DNA of 64,000 bases from Megaustenia siamemsis (Eukaryota; Mollusca; Gastropoda; Stylommatophora; Ariophantidae), in contig JAVIAB010000092.1 of NCBI GenBank assembly GCA_032433765.1, forward strand, positions 102,574,064 to 102,638,063, given 5' to 3'. Shown here in pieces: positions 22,016 through 33,772 of this stretch (the first letter of the stretch is position 1; each line of letters starts with the position of its first letter). The position numbers and the translations under genes were made by a program. Below the pieces are notes generated by a model. The model saw nothing but the letters and a program-made list of their open reading frames with translations. It made no database searches and was not told the DNA's origin.

Positions 22016-22473
22016 CCTAGTTTGGAATGTTGATTTGTTTTGTTTTTTTCTGTTGCCTGTCCACTTTTCTGAGTACTGTATTCATTTGCTTTCCGGCAAA
22101 AATGGTCTTGCTGGGAATGGTAAATAGGCATTGAAATTGTGAAAGGCAGAAGAAAAATTGAGATAACAATATCAAAAACCTTGAGCTTATCAGCAAGTTG
22201 CCCCAAATATGGGGGAATGGAGCAGAACTGTTGCAGCGGCCTTCAGTGCTGCCTCAATGGGATAGGAAGGAAGGAAATAAATAACAGGTGACTTATTTGG
22301 CTAAGAAAGTGTTTGCTTTAATTTATACATACTTCAGGTTCCAATTCAAGGCATGTCTTTATGTAATTAGTTCATGTTTCCATTTTGAAACTTCTGGGTG
22401 AACTAAAAAAGGTTCTGAATGGTTCTGAAATTCTTTTGTCTTTTTACAGTTTTAAAGGCTTTATTTGTCATAT

Positions 22474-22730
22474 TAAAAGAAAGTAAAGTATCCCTGTCAT
22501 ACCAAGTGGCGTATAGGGAATATGGTGTTAGTGACCATAAATTTTACAGACCTTCGGCACATGATTTTTGGGGTAATGTGATTGGTATTACGCCCGTGCC
22601 GCTTTACTTTCCCAGAAAAAAATCTGGTACCCATTTAGGCTGGGTGAACCGGAAACCGTCGGTTGGGATCGAACCTTACCTCTTGTCCTTTGTAGTCCAG
22701 TTCACTAACCACTGAGCTATCACGACTTCC
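22474..22730 (-). mobile_element. SINE family A with 13-bp target duplication
   Basis: Flanked by TTATTTGTCATAT at 22461-22473 and 22731-22743. The head, B-box (GGTTCGATCCC) and body match the 10171 and 34125 copies. Confidence 0.9.
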
Positions 22731-22758
22731 TTATTTGTCATATACTGTATCATAATAA

Positions 22759-22763
<5 letters not shown>

Positions 22764-22808
<45 letters not shown>
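22764..22808. repeat. (TA)n(CA)n microsatellite
   Basis: A run of TA followed by four to five CA units. Confidence 0.9.
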
Positions 22809-22814
22809 TGCACT

Positions 22815-23367
22815 CAGTGGTACCTCATATTTTTAACTTGATTCATTTCAACAGGCCGTTTGAACTTTGAAGTATTTGAAGTCTAAATCAATTTTCCATT
22901 AGAAATAATGGAGAGTGAGTTAATCTGTTACCAGACTATGAACAATAGCCATTTCTGTAAACTTGAACCGCAAATATACATAATTTAAGGTAAAGATAAC
23001 ACACATAAATGTTTAAATAATAAATTAAAACTTAAAGAATATAGGATACCATAAACACATCAAATAACTATATACATTCTCTCTTTTCTACTTCTTAGCA
23101 TTACTGATTGCAAGTTTTTGTTTACTTGCCTTCCTTTTAGATCTGCTACACATGTACTACTTTCATGCTTTAATGTGAAAAAAATACTGAAAACACACAA
23201 GTGTAACACAAGAGATGACTTGAATGCACAACAGAATCACTATGCCTACACATGCGCATTTCAAATGCAGATGAATCGACCCAACTCCAAATTAGAATTC
23301 TCTTGAATTTATTGTTCGAACCTGGAACGTTTGAAGTTAAGGGTGTTCAAAGTATGAGGCTCCATCG
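22815..23367. mobile_element. MITE-like element with ~23-bp inverted ends
   Basis: The left end CAGTGGTACCTCATATTTTT and the reverse complement of the right end CGATGGAGCCTCATACTTTG match at most positions, and GTTTGAAC / GTTCGAAC lie further in. The CAGTGG-CCTC start is typical of Tc1/mariner-pogo ends. It has no transposase. Confidence 0.45.
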
Positions 23368-23517
23368 TTTGTTTATATATACACACAGAAACATATAATA
23401 CAAATATAATTCATAACCATGACAATATGTTATTTTAACTGTTACATTTAATGTTATACTGTGATAATTTTGTTAAATTTACTAATCAATATTTTGTACA
23501 TGTGGTGAAGTCATATT

Positions 23518-24112
23518 TATCATCATCATGTGCCATACCAGTTGGCATAGGCGATCATTTCCTTCCACAGTCTTCTATCTATAATGCATCGTATCAGTTC
23601 TGTTGTTGACTGTTTTCCGTGCCATGACACTAAGATATCCATTATTTTCTCTCTTTGTTGTCTGTGATCTCTCTTTCCATTTATTTTGCCAGTTGTAACC
23701 TAGTGTTCATGTTCCAACTTTCCTCTTCTCATGATGTGCCCAAAAAATGTTGTTTCTTTCTGATGTTTTTTAGGAGCTCCCTTTTTGTGCCTCTTTGAAA
23801 ATTTCCTCATTGGTCTTTTTAGTTGTCCAGGGAACTTTCAACATTCTTCTGAGAAATCCCATCTCTGTGGCCTCTAATCGTCTTTTAATTTGTTTGTCTA
23901 CTGTCCATGATTCACTTCCATAGGTCAAAATTGATTCTATATAGCACTGATGAACTCTCTTTCTCTTTTCTGTTGACACAGATTTGTTGCATAAGCTATT
24001 TTTCATTTTCTGAAATGCTATTTTGGCCTGAGCGATTCTGCTTTTTATTTCTGTGTTGCATCTTCCGTCTGATGTTATTATTGTGCCCAAATATTTGATG
24101 TGTTGCACTTGT
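23518..24112 (-). mobile_element. LINE 3' fragment
   Basis: The - strand encodes IKYLGTIITSDGRCN (24090), LTYGSESWTVDKQ (23900) and GFLRRMLKVPW, then degrades to an ATG-repeat tail at 23518. Same family as 860-1432 and 10043-11066. Confidence 0.8.
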
Positions 24113-24241
24113 TGAAGTTATATTACAAACTGTAAAAAAGTTTAACAATTTGTTGGCAGACTGAAAGTAAAGGGACATTAATATTTTACTTTCTAACAAT
24201 ATTGATTGGAGTTGTGGTTAGCCAGCATTCATAATTGGATG

Positions 24242-24330
24242 AATTTAAGATCCTACAAACAACAATCTATCTATCTATTGTCTTTCAAGCTGAAAAAAGT
24301 CTACACCCTTTGTGTCTGACAATTTTTTTT
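24242..24330 (-). mobile_element. ATAG-tailed LINE 3' end fragment
   Basis: ATCTATCTATCTATTG followed by a diverged version of the family 3' end (CTTTCAAGCTG, GTCTACACCC). Confidence 0.5.
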
Positions 24331-24489
24331 TGTTAACAAGAAACAATGCTTTGATTATTAAAATAAATGGTTTTTGTAAGTTACATATAAGATATATATC
24401 TTCCACTTCTACAGCTATTAGTTTTTGCTATGAATTTAAATGTCTAGGCATGGGCCATAAATAGAAAGTTAAGTTTTAGGTATTCATTA

Positions 24490-24850
24490 GTTTTATATAG
24501 TTTTTCATGCATGTTAGATTTTGTAGACCATTTTCATTATTAGGATAAATGTTACAGTCAAGCAGGATGTGTTCTAGTGTCTGGGTGCTCCACAGCTGCA
24601 TGTTGCTGTGTTCTGTGTCTGCTGAACTTGTTTAAACTATCAAACTGGCATATCTACTTGGCTATGTACTTAGAGAGCTGTCTCCTTAAGTTGAACTTAT
24701 TGAATTCACACACAAGTGATGGCAGCATTCTGCTGAATTCAGCTGCCAATTGTATTATCCCTTATCTTTTTGTCACATTTCGCCTATTATTTTCTTTTCT
24801 TATTTGTATGGCTGTTAGTGTCCGAGTTTGGCATTGGTAGCATAGTGTTG
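24490..24850 (-). mobile_element. Possible LINE C-terminal fragment (zinc-knuckle end)
   Basis: On the - strand TLEHILLDCNIYPN near 24575 matches the (E/Q)TLEHILLDC block that ends RNase-H-bearing non-LTR elements. The upstream sequence is too decayed to place. Confidence 0.4.
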
Positions 24851-25870
24851 GAAGAAATTCTATGTTAAGCAGTGCTACTGTTTGTCCTAATATTATATGT
24901 TTATTCATGATATGTTGGTCTCAAAGTCCTTACGTGGAAAGATTATAGACAAAGGAGACATAGTGAGGTTCACTTCAGGCACAATAATTTGAATAAGGAC
25001 ACTATAAGTAATGGAACTTAAAACTTCATAACACAGAAATTTGAATTCATACATGCCATGATTAGGATGGAGAAATTCAGAGGATGATTGAGAAGTATAA
25101 CAAGTGAGCTTACCATAGCATGAATGTGTTTTTTTTAGCTGCTAAATGAAATGTTTCCAAGCACATTAATGTTCTCCTTTTATACCAACTCAACTAATCA
25201 AACAAACTTTATGAGCTTCTCCAGCAGCACAGGATTTTATAGCTGTCAGTACTGACAACAAATATGTCAAAATTTACTCATGAAAGGGAAAACTGGAGAG
25301 GGAGGTGTACTAACATATTTCTTTTGATGCTAATACTGAAACCATTTTTTAAAACCATTGAAACAGTATATGTGCACATGTTTTGTGCAATAACAAGACA
25401 CAGTAATGTATTTTTATGTGTGGTTGTGGTCATGTGGAGTACAGGTACATGATCTAAGCAATTTTGACAAAGAAGATAGTCATTATCGTTAACACATTAG
25501 GAATGTTGATTGGTTGAATGATTGTACTGTTTATTTCTGCTTTATGAAAGTTGATGCAAATACAGCCTAATACTTTGTTATTTGCAAAAGTAATGTAATA
25601 CAAGTGTTAAAACAGTTTTATGTGAAATTGGAACTTGCAAATGATGCAATAAAATGTGTGAGCTGATAGCAGTGAAGGCACACATTGATGACCACTGACA
25701 TTTCAGTTAGTAAACAACCAGCAGTGATCAACTTTTTTTTCAAGGTCCCAAAATTATGCTAACTAGTCTGGTCAAGTAAGGGTTGGAAAAGGAATGCAAA
25801 TCCACTACAAAAATGTCATGATGAAGTCAGATGTAATGGGCCAAAAGGTGGGAATACCACTGTTTATCAT
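24851..25870. other. Intergenic sequence, nothing recognised
   Basis: AT-rich, with no coding signal, RNA gene or repeat boundary that I can support. Confidence 0.4.
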
Positions 25871-26370
25871 GGGGACTACATGAGGTAGGGTTTGATCCCA
25901 ACCGACGGCTTCCGGGTTCACCCAGCTTTTAATGGGTACCAATTTTTTTTCTGGGAAGGTAAAGCGATACGTGTTCCCCGTGTGTTACCGGGGCTTCATT
26001 ATGAGGGAAGTAAAGAATAGTGACACTTTGACCTTCCAGGCATGTTGTAAGAGGCGACTAAGGCGATTGATCGATGGCTTGACAAGCTGTCATTGTAAAA
26101 AGTGTTGTTATGGAACAGAGCCATAGATTTTAGAAGCAGTGATCTCCACAATATGTGCCATTTTGGCACACAAGATTTCTGTTTTTGAGATTGTGGTTCT
26201 GCCCTATGTGCCATCTTTGGCTCGAAAGGACAATAGATAGATAGAAAGCGGTACGGGCGTAATACCGACCACATTACCCCAAAGATCATGTGCCGAAGGT
26301 CCGTAAAATTTATGGTCACTAACATTATATTCCCTATATGCTACTTGGCATGACGGGGGCACTTTACTTT
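25871..26370 (+). mobile_element. SINE family A split by a second SINE
   Basis: SINE A runs 25875-25966 (B-box GGTTTGATCCC, GACGGCTTCCGGGTTCACCC) and resumes at 26245-26370 (GGTACGGGCGTAATACCGAC to TTTACTTTT). The 278-bp insert between is duplicated at its edges by AAAGCG (25961-25966 and 26245-26250). Confidence 0.85.
25967..26244 (+). mobile_element. SINE-like element ending in a LINE-type ATAG tail
   Basis: The body has GGGAAGTAAAGAATAGTGAC and CCAGGCATGTTGTAAGAGGC, shared with 29905-30000. The end (TTTGGCTCGAAAGGACAATAG, ATAGATAG) is a diverged copy of the ATAG-tailed LINE 3' end. The borrowed LINE tail suggests mobilisation by that LINE's machinery. Confidence 0.65.
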
Positions 26371-26379
26371 TTTATCAAA

Positions 26380-26770
26380 GGGACTGGTCCAGAAGCAAGA
26401 CATTGGCCTCTGGAGAGGAAAATCTTGGGTATAAAAATTCTGCCACAGGCAATGGGAGTTTTTCCATTTTGAATCCCTAGTTTCTTCATGGCTTTTCCCT
26501 TCCTTGGGTAGTGATATCCAATGTCTAACGCTCTTGAATAATGGCAAAAAACAGGAGGTCCAGAGGGACTGCACACATTAAATAACCCTTGGCAGTTAAA
26601 AGTCAGAATGAGTAGGCCAAAAATGGCCTCAGCCCAGCAAAAATTGTTAAGAAAAATCTACCCATGCTGAAGATGGATGTGTCAGGCTGAAAGGTGCATA
26701 TGTTGCTTTGTCATAAACTAGTGCAACACACCCTTGCCCACTTGAGAAAACACTAAGAAGAAGAAGACTA
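26380..26770 (+). mobile_element. SINE family B copy
   Basis: TATCCAATGTCTAACGCTC, AATAACCCTTGGCAGTTAAA and GAGTAGGCCAAAAATGGCC follow the family B body, ending in an AAGAAG tail near 26765. The head is diverged. Confidence 0.55.
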
Positions 26771-26774
26771 TATG

Positions 26775-27240
26775 TCACAGTTTGCTAAATCATGACACAA
26801 TGTAACTTACATGAATTTCAGGTCTTACAAATTCAAAGTTGCAATCATCAGGGTGACCATAAACATTGTGAAACTCAGTTAGGTTAATTTTTGTTTTAAA
26901 TTATATTTCTATTTATAAAGTTTATAAATTGATCACTTTTATTGTGTTCTTTCTTGTATCAAGTTATTAAACTACAAAAAATATTCAGGAATATAACTTT
27001 TATCATTGAAAAATAAATATAACCCCTGGCATTTTTACAAAACATTTAAAATATGACCTTTGATATTGGTTTTATTTTTGTTTGTATGTTTATACTTAAT
27101 AAATATTTATAAATATATGCTAACTAAAGTTGCTCCTTGAATTTTTATTGGGTTTTATTTTAGAATTTATCAGTTTAAAGCCTTGTGTTGGAGTTAAACT
27201 TTAACCCATATAAGATAATATTGATGATACAATTTTTTGT
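26775..27240. other. AT-rich intergenic sequence
   Basis: Nothing recognised. Confidence 0.4.
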
Positions 27241-27244
27241 AGTT

Positions 27245-28135
27245 TTGTAAACATGTCTCTTTCTCCTTCTTCTTCCCTTCTTAATTTGCTTTTCAGCATT
27301 GAGGGAAGATATAATTTGCTGTCTTTTGCTCTTCTGTTCACCTCTGCTGCTTTTATGTTTCCTAGTGTTTCTGTTATTCCATCAATCCATCTTTTTTGTG
27401 ATCAACTCTTGGGTCGTGTTCTCACTACATTTATTGAAGGCTCGTTGTTTTGTGTTTTGATCTTTCTGCCATGTCATGTGGTCAAACCATTTTAGCTGTT
27501 GTTTCTTTATATATTCTATGGCCGAGCTATTCCTAGCTTTTTCTGTTTTTTTATTTCCGATCATAACTTTCAGACTGTTTCCTGTCATTCGTCTAACACA
27601 TTTCATCTCAGTAGAGGTTATTTTTCTTATTATTCTTGCATCTAGGGTTCAGGACTGGCATTGGTTGCACAACGCTGGGATGAAGATTGTATTCTAGAGC
27701 GCATGTTTTGCCTCTAGAATTATTTCCTTGTTGGATAATAGTGGTGATAGCTGTCTGGTGATTTGACAAGCTTTGTTGCATCTTGAGTGTATTTCTGCTG
27801 TTTGTGAATTATCGTTTATCATTAGACTTCCTATGTATTTAAATTACTCTACTTGTTTTAGTTGTCTGTTGTCTATAGTTATGTTGATGTTCTATTTTTT
27901 CTTTTGCAGTATTCATGACTTCTGTTGTGTTGATTTTCATGTTGTATTTTGTTCTTGTGCTGTTGAGTCTATTCAAGTGTTGTTGTAGATCTTCTATTTT
28001 TCCATGTATTAGTGTCTGATTGTCTGCAAATAAAAGCTCATTGATCTCCTCTGTCTCTGATGGGTTGGCTAACTGGTATATATAGTTCATGCATGTAATA
28101 AACAGTAGGGGGATAGTATGCACAATGTCTTACAC
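27245..28135 (-). mobile_element. LINE fragment, same family as 50121-51434
   Basis: The - strand encodes LLFADNQTLIH (motif C near 28040, with N in place of the second D), then MKCVRRMTGNSL and IEYIKKQQLKWF. The catalytic FADD is changed to FADN and frames are broken. Intergenic. Confidence 0.8.
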
Positions 28136-28419
28136 CTGATCTAACTTTGAAGTGGTCTGTTTCTTTCATCTGCATTAATTCTTGGATAAATTAAATCTAT
28201 TAATGACATCAACTGCAAGAGACCAATTCTTACCGGTGGCTTACATAATGCTATACATATTTTGGAGATTATTAATTTCTAGGGTCTACTTTTCTATTCT
28301 ATACTCTACTGCTAATTCTTAGTGTGAAATAACAATGCCATCTGCCAATATTCTGAACTAAAACAAATTGATGTATTCCACATCTGCTTGCTTAAAGATC
28401 AGTTGTAAAATTAAACAGG

Positions 28420-29400
28420 CACCAGACATAATGACTAAACTAGATGCATTTGAAAACAAAAGTCTAAGGGAAATACTTTGTGTGCAATGAAATGAATTTA
28501 AGACTAGTGCAGGTGTAAAAGAAATAACCAGGCAATCAAAAGTCTCATCTATGATCAGGAAGGAAAGGTGGACTTATTTGTCATATTGTGAGAAGAAATG
28601 GTTATGAAAGGCCCTGGTATCACTGCAAATGAATTAAAATCCATAATTGCTCAACCGCCCGTGTCAGTGGAATCATCCGAATTACTAACTCATCTCTCAA
28701 ACAAAGAAAGGTAGCTGTAGTCCTCATCATAGCAGTCCCAGCACAAGCCAAAAGACATAAGGCGAAAACGTACAGAAAGTGAAGACGGCCATCTGTTCCC
28801 CGTCATATGATATCATTCATTGTAAGCAATCGAAACACAATCAAAACAGATGAAATGCACTGAGCATGACGACTGAAATGCATGGTGTGCACTGAGTTAG
28901 GTGTGCACTGAGCACTTAACTCAGTAGCTCCGGCAGTAAGCCGAACTTGGAATATGAGGAAACTGCAACAAGAAACACTTTTCAGACACAGCCTTTAACG
29001 GTTCCTGCTGCCTATCTACCATATTAAGCGGAGGCTCCTGCCGCCTATCCACCATAATAAGCGGAGGCTCCTGCCACCTATCCGCCATATTGACCGGAAG
29101 TTCACGTCCTCCTGAAAATATTGATAGTCATATTTTTTTTAAATGTATAATGCTTGATGACGTTAGGACATGGATTTTGTCTCCAAATCCAAACATATGA
29201 AACTCAGTTATTCGTCGGATTATCCTCATCGTACGGGAAGAAATAACCAGAGAAGATCAAGGTATGCCCTCAAATTACAAACAGGAAAAGGAAAAAGAAG
29301 CCAGTCACAGGAGACAGTGAGAAGTACAATGAGACTGAGAAGCTAATTGAAATACACAGGCAAGCCCTGTTTAGAACAAAGAGCACTAGAAGGATGTAAA
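28420..29400 (+). mobile_element. ATAG-type LINE fragment split by a family D element
   Basis: 28420-28599 encodes the equivalent of NAFENKCLRKILG and KKRRWSYVGH with stops. It resumes at 29237 with the CAAGCCCTC-like and AAAAGGAAAAAGAAGCC segments. The insert at 28600-29236 separates the halves. Confidence 0.7.
28600..29236 (+). mobile_element. Family D element, 637 bp, 8-bp target duplication
   Basis: Flanked by GAAGAAAT at 28592-28599 and 29237-29244, interrupting a LINE. It starts GGTTATGAAAGGCCC and has no terminal inverted repeats that I can see. Its whole left two thirds matches 5738-6075 and the palindrome arms. It includes three decayed copies of a ~32-bp CTCCTGCCGCCTATCCACC block (28985-29100). 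It has no open frame, and its mobilising enzyme is unknown. Confidence 0.75.
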
Positions 29401-29904
29401 GGAGACATCATCGTCAATCCCGTAACCGTGGTGATCGTTGGACACTCTTCATGACGTTTTCACAATTTTACTTCAACGTTTCCAAATAAGAGCTGCTTTT
29501 GAAGATGTGATGAAGGTTAATGTTGTCTTTCCATCACTTTCTGTCTACCTTGTCTTCTTCTACCTGGTATATCCTGTATATCTTGTGTCTCTACCATTTT
29601 AGTTTTTTCGTTCTTTTATAATAGACAGAAATGAGACAAGATGTTGGCATAAAGATTGAAAGTTTTTTTTTTTAATGCACCATAAATGTGGCTTGGCTGG
29701 TTATTTATTTATCAGCTTGTGAGCACCTACCTTTCAGATCAACACTTTATTGTAGTATCACCAAGCATTTGTGGAGGTGTTTTGTTCTGTTTGTCAGTCT
29801 TTAGCAGATGAAATTGAACATTTTTTTAACACCATCAATTTGAATTTAAAATAGCAAACAAATAATTTTTCCCCCTAATAAGTATAATATAGCCTGTGAT
29901 ATGC

Positions 29905-30160
29905 CTGGGCCCGAAAGGGAAGTAAAGAATGTGGCGCTGTACCATACCAGGCATGTTCGTAAGAGGTGAGAAAGGAGGTTTGGGCATGGGACTGGCTATC
30001 CCATACTGTAGAAAAAATAAGCCAAAAAAACTTCACAAACATGGGCATGTCAAAGAAAAATATCTAAAAAGAATGGCAAGAAACAGAACGACTTGGAAAG
30101 TGTTCATTGAGGGCCTATGCTCCACAGGGAGCTGAAAGGTAGAAGAAGTATAATTAGTGA
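29905..30160 (+). mobile_element. Chimeric short element: SINE-like head joined to LINE tail
   Basis: 29908-30000 matches the head of the 25967 element (GGGAAGTAAAGAATGTGGCG, CCAGGCATGTTCGTAAGAGG). 30070-30140 is the 3' end of the LINE at 11105-12055 (AGAACGACTTGGAAAGTGTT). The LINE part alone still encodes NRTTWKVFIEGLC. Confidence 0.6.
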
Positions 30161-30164
30161 AGAG

Positions 30165-30730
30165 AGAAAAATGAGAACTGGATCAAAAACTGTTGCTGTA
30201 TACAACAGCCATTGAGCATCCATGGCATAGTAATTATGCACATTGGTTTTGTCCCAATGTTCATTGATTTTTACTGTTTTTTTTTTGTTTTTTCGACCAA
30301 TCAGACTATTGATTGTTAAGTCTGGCTCTCTCCAGTTCATCTAACCATGAAGCACAGATAATAATATACTCTCTGGATTGAGAGAATTAATAATCATTTG
30401 AAAATGCTCCTGCTTGTAAATGGAAAATTAAAATACTTCACTTCTCTACAACATTATATGTTTTGGGATCAGTTAGTTTATCTTGTGTGCCACACCTATT
30501 TGCAAAAAAAAATAGTTCTTTCTTTATTTCATATTTTAATTGCTACAATCATTAGTATTATAGTATTTTTTATGAAGTGCAGAGTACTTGAGGCAAAGGG
30601 GGATTTTCAGAGTATAAGAAATATGCCATCAATTTTTGACAATGAAAATAAAAAAAGAGCTCTTCACTGTTCTGTGGCTCCAGACTTTTGATGTATGGAT
30701 ATGTGAATTTCTGGACAATATGATAACAAA
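30165..30730. other. Intergenic sequence, nothing recognised
   Basis: AT-rich. The frame at 30398-30691 has no family motif and I do not call it a gene. Confidence 0.4.
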
Positions 30731-30734
30731 AGAC

Positions 30735-31075
30735 AAAAAAAAATTCTTGGAGGCCACATAAATATGGTATTACAGAAGAATGTTGAGAATACCAAGAACA
30801 GCTAAAAAGTGTAATGAGGATGTTTTAAAATGATCAAAGCAAAAATAAAGCTACTTTCCAACATCAGAAAAAGAACAAGTACAATTTTTTGACAAAGTAA
30901 TAAGAAGAGACCTTTGGGAATATATAATGACAACTAGAAAAATTGAAGAAAAAAAAGAGGGACAGAGAGAAAAGATACAAAATGTTTATGAGAATGGTTT
31001 GGTAGGAAGTCAACAAGAGAACTTATAAACAGCTGTAAAGATAGAAAGCCGTGGAGAGACATAAACCCCTAAGAT
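30735..31075 (+). mobile_element. Decayed LINE fragment
   Basis: AGAATGTTGAGAATACCAAG, then a frame resembling KRRDLWEYIMTTRKIEEK, follows the C-terminal order of the 10043-11066 LINE family. Confidence 0.5.
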
Positions 31076-31079
31076 TATT

Positions 31080-31920
31080 TTATTGATTATTTTATTTTAT
31101 TTCTTACATTTTTCTCCTTTCATCTTTCTTTATTTTACCCGACAACTACAAAAGAAATTAATAATCTTTTATATCCGCCCTTAGACAGAGGTTTAGTGAT
31201 GATGTGTTGTGTTGTGGTTTGCAGTAGAATTGTGATCTTTGTGCCTTTCCAACCAACATATCTAACATCAGCATGGTATTTTGAAGTACAGAGATGACTT
31301 CCCTCTCGATCCCTAATCACTTGGTTAGACTGGTTGATTTGCTTCTAGGAGCACTGTGATAAGACTGAGTAGGGTCTGGATAGTTCTGTTTCTACTCTCC
31401 TGGAACAAGCAGTCAGCTATGAGTTGCAGAGCACTTTGAGTTCTGGTGCTAACAGGTGTCTCTGCTCCCAGCAGTCTTACATTACTCAACTTTTTTATTA
31501 TGATGTGGTTCTGTATATGCTACCTGTATGGTTATAATTACCTAAACAAGAATATAGAATTATTAGTGACAAACTCGTTTCAGAGCAATGTTCAGGAATA
31601 TAAACTAAGATCTAACAAAATTATCAGTCAAGAACTGCGTACTCAGTCACCAAGGATGGAAAAAAAATATATGCCACCAAATTTGTACACATTTTATTGA
31701 CTTGGATTTTTATGATGTATAAACATACATTTTATATATACATTCTATTAAACAAAAACAATAAAATATATTTTGTTGAACCAAATACTTCTAATATTTC
31801 ATCTTATGTCAATTGTCATTAAATACAGAAGCAATATAAATATAATTCTTTTTGGGTACAATTCTACATTTACTTTTAATGTTTGTGTTTTGCAAATGCT
31901 CAGTGTCTGGACATACTTCT
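31080..31920. other. Intergenic sequence, nothing recognised
   Basis: No coding signal. The 31150-31470 stretch is less AT-rich than its surroundings and may be a repeat, but it has no second copy in this window. Confidence 0.35.
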
Positions 31921-31924
31921 CCTC

Positions 31925-33262
31925 TGTGGGGGCTTGGTAGTCTGGATGTACAAAGTCGGCCTCAGGACGGGGAGGACCTGGGTTCAAAGCCTTCCAGAAG
32001 CGGTGGTGATTTTTTTTTTAAATAGAAAAAAATTAATCTATGGTTTTCTTATGATGTTACCCTCCCCTGATCTCTTGGGCAGTGAGTCCAATGTCTAGTC
32101 CTGTAAAAGTGGATTTGCACGCCAAAATAGGTAGAGACGGAATTAGTGCAGTATAGTGCGAAGGGGGAGAAAAGTGATGTAAAATAGGATGACGTAGGCT
32201 GTTAGGGAAGTTAGTGAGTAACGGTTGTTAGAGAGGGCCCGTTAGAAGTCAGTGAGATGTGGAGTTGAGCAGTTGAAAGGAGGCGGTGCTCAGGGATGCA
32301 GACAAGAAGGATGCACAGTGACCTGATAGCCTGAAGTCCCTTGATTGAAGTCCAACATGGAGGACTCTAACTGCCTCTGGTCCTGATGGTTTACCTCAGC
32401 AAATAGTACTGCCCAGCACCTGCCTTCATTGCAGATGGATTCAATGTTAAGTACCTTTGCGTTACCATTATAGAGTAAACAGTTGTAGTTGTGAGCTGAT
32501 AAGCAAAGGACAATTCATGTGTTAGTAAGCGCGATAGCTCTCGCCTCCTTAATGATCAGTAGACTGGGGTTACCAGTGTAGACGCAACCGATTTAGTTGT
32601 GAAAACTATAAACCAAGGACACTTCATGTGTTAGTGAGTGAGATAGCTCTCACTACTCAATGCTCAGTAGACTGGGGTTACCAGTGTAGACGCAACTGAT
32701 TTAGTTGTGAAACCTATAAACCAAGGACACTTCATGTGTTAGTGAGTGAGATAGCTCTCACTACTCAATGCTCAGTAGACTGGAGTTACCAGTAGAAATG
32801 CCACAGATTTAGTGGTGAAACTTAGAAACCAAGGACACTTCATGTGTTAGTGAGTGAGATAGCTCTTAACTACTCAATGCTCAGTAGACTGGAGTTACCA
32901 GTAGAAACGCCACAGATTTAGTGGTAAAACTTAGAAACCAAGGGCAATTTATATGGTTGTGAGTGGGAATAGCACGACCACCGAAGGGGTCACATATAAT
33001 CAAAAACAATTCTGTTATAGTCCTCTTGGATAATAGCAATAGACAGGGGCTTCCGTGTGAACTCACACATGTTAAACAATCCTTGGCAATTAAAATAAAA
33101 AAAGGTAGGCCATAAATATGGCCGCTTCCTGGGTTATCATCAGAAACTTACACCATGGATCCTAAGCCATGCTACGAAGTTCATGCACATGGGCCAGGAT
33201 TCTCCTTGGATTTTCTCGAGGGTGAAATTGGAGCACCTCGTCCTGTGATGATGATCCTAACA
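31925..33262 (+). mobile_element. SINE family B split by a ~0.9-kb insertion
   Basis: 31925-32100 holds the tRNA-like head (GGCTTGGTAGTCTGG, B-box GGGTTCAAAGCC) and the first half of the body. 33013-33262 holds the second half (GGATAATAGCAATAG, GTAGGCCATAAATATGG, TTCATGCACATGGG, GATGATGAT). Against the 1437 copy the halves join without loss. Confidence 0.8.
32101..33012. mobile_element. Unclassified ~0.9-kb insertion with internal tandem repeats
   Basis: Interrupts a family B SINE. TAGTCCT occurs at both edges (about 32095-32101 and 33014-33020), a likely 7-bp target duplication. Inside, 32495-32950 holds about four copies of a 97-109-bp unit (CAGTAGACTGGGGTTACCAG, CACTTCATGTGTTAGTGAG). No open frame and no clear terminal inverted repeats. 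Confidence 0.6.
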
Positions 33263-33632
33263 ACAAACTTTTCCTCTAGTTAGTGTGTCCATTAGAGTTA
33301 AAAGTTAACCCAAACACTGATTTTAAATACTGAAATAGCAATAGTAAACAAATAATTTTGTTAATTTTCATAACACAAATAAATAAAAGACAAGACAAAA
33401 CATAATAGGCAGTCTAGACATGCAAATGAATGAAAAGTTCCCAACAAGACACAAAGAGTGTTGTCAGTAGTCTTTAAAGCTCTATAAAGATCATTACTTC
33501 ATTAATAACCCTTAAACCAAAAGACAGGCTAGGAAAGAAATAAAAGGAAGCAAAAAACTAAAGCTACTAAATTTAAAGTAAAATAATAAGAAATAAAAAA
33601 AAAGAAACAACCACATCTCAACTATGATATAT

Positions 33633-33772
33633 TGTGTTAGTGCCCATATTTTTTCAACCATCAACACATTCTTTAGTACTGTTGTGGTCAGCATTACACC
33701 AGTATATCTTTCTTTTCAAGAAAAGAAGTCTATGGTACCTATCTATGGCTGGGTGAACCTAGATCAATTTTA
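33633..33772 (-). mobile_element. SINE family A fragment
   Basis: GTGTTAGTGCCCATATT, GTTGTGGTCAGCATTACACC and GGCTGGGTGAACC are in family order; the copy is diverged. Confidence 0.5.

Noticed and set aside
30398..30691. 97-codon + strand frame as a gene
   Set aside because: No family motif, AT-biased composition, and no splice or promoter context.
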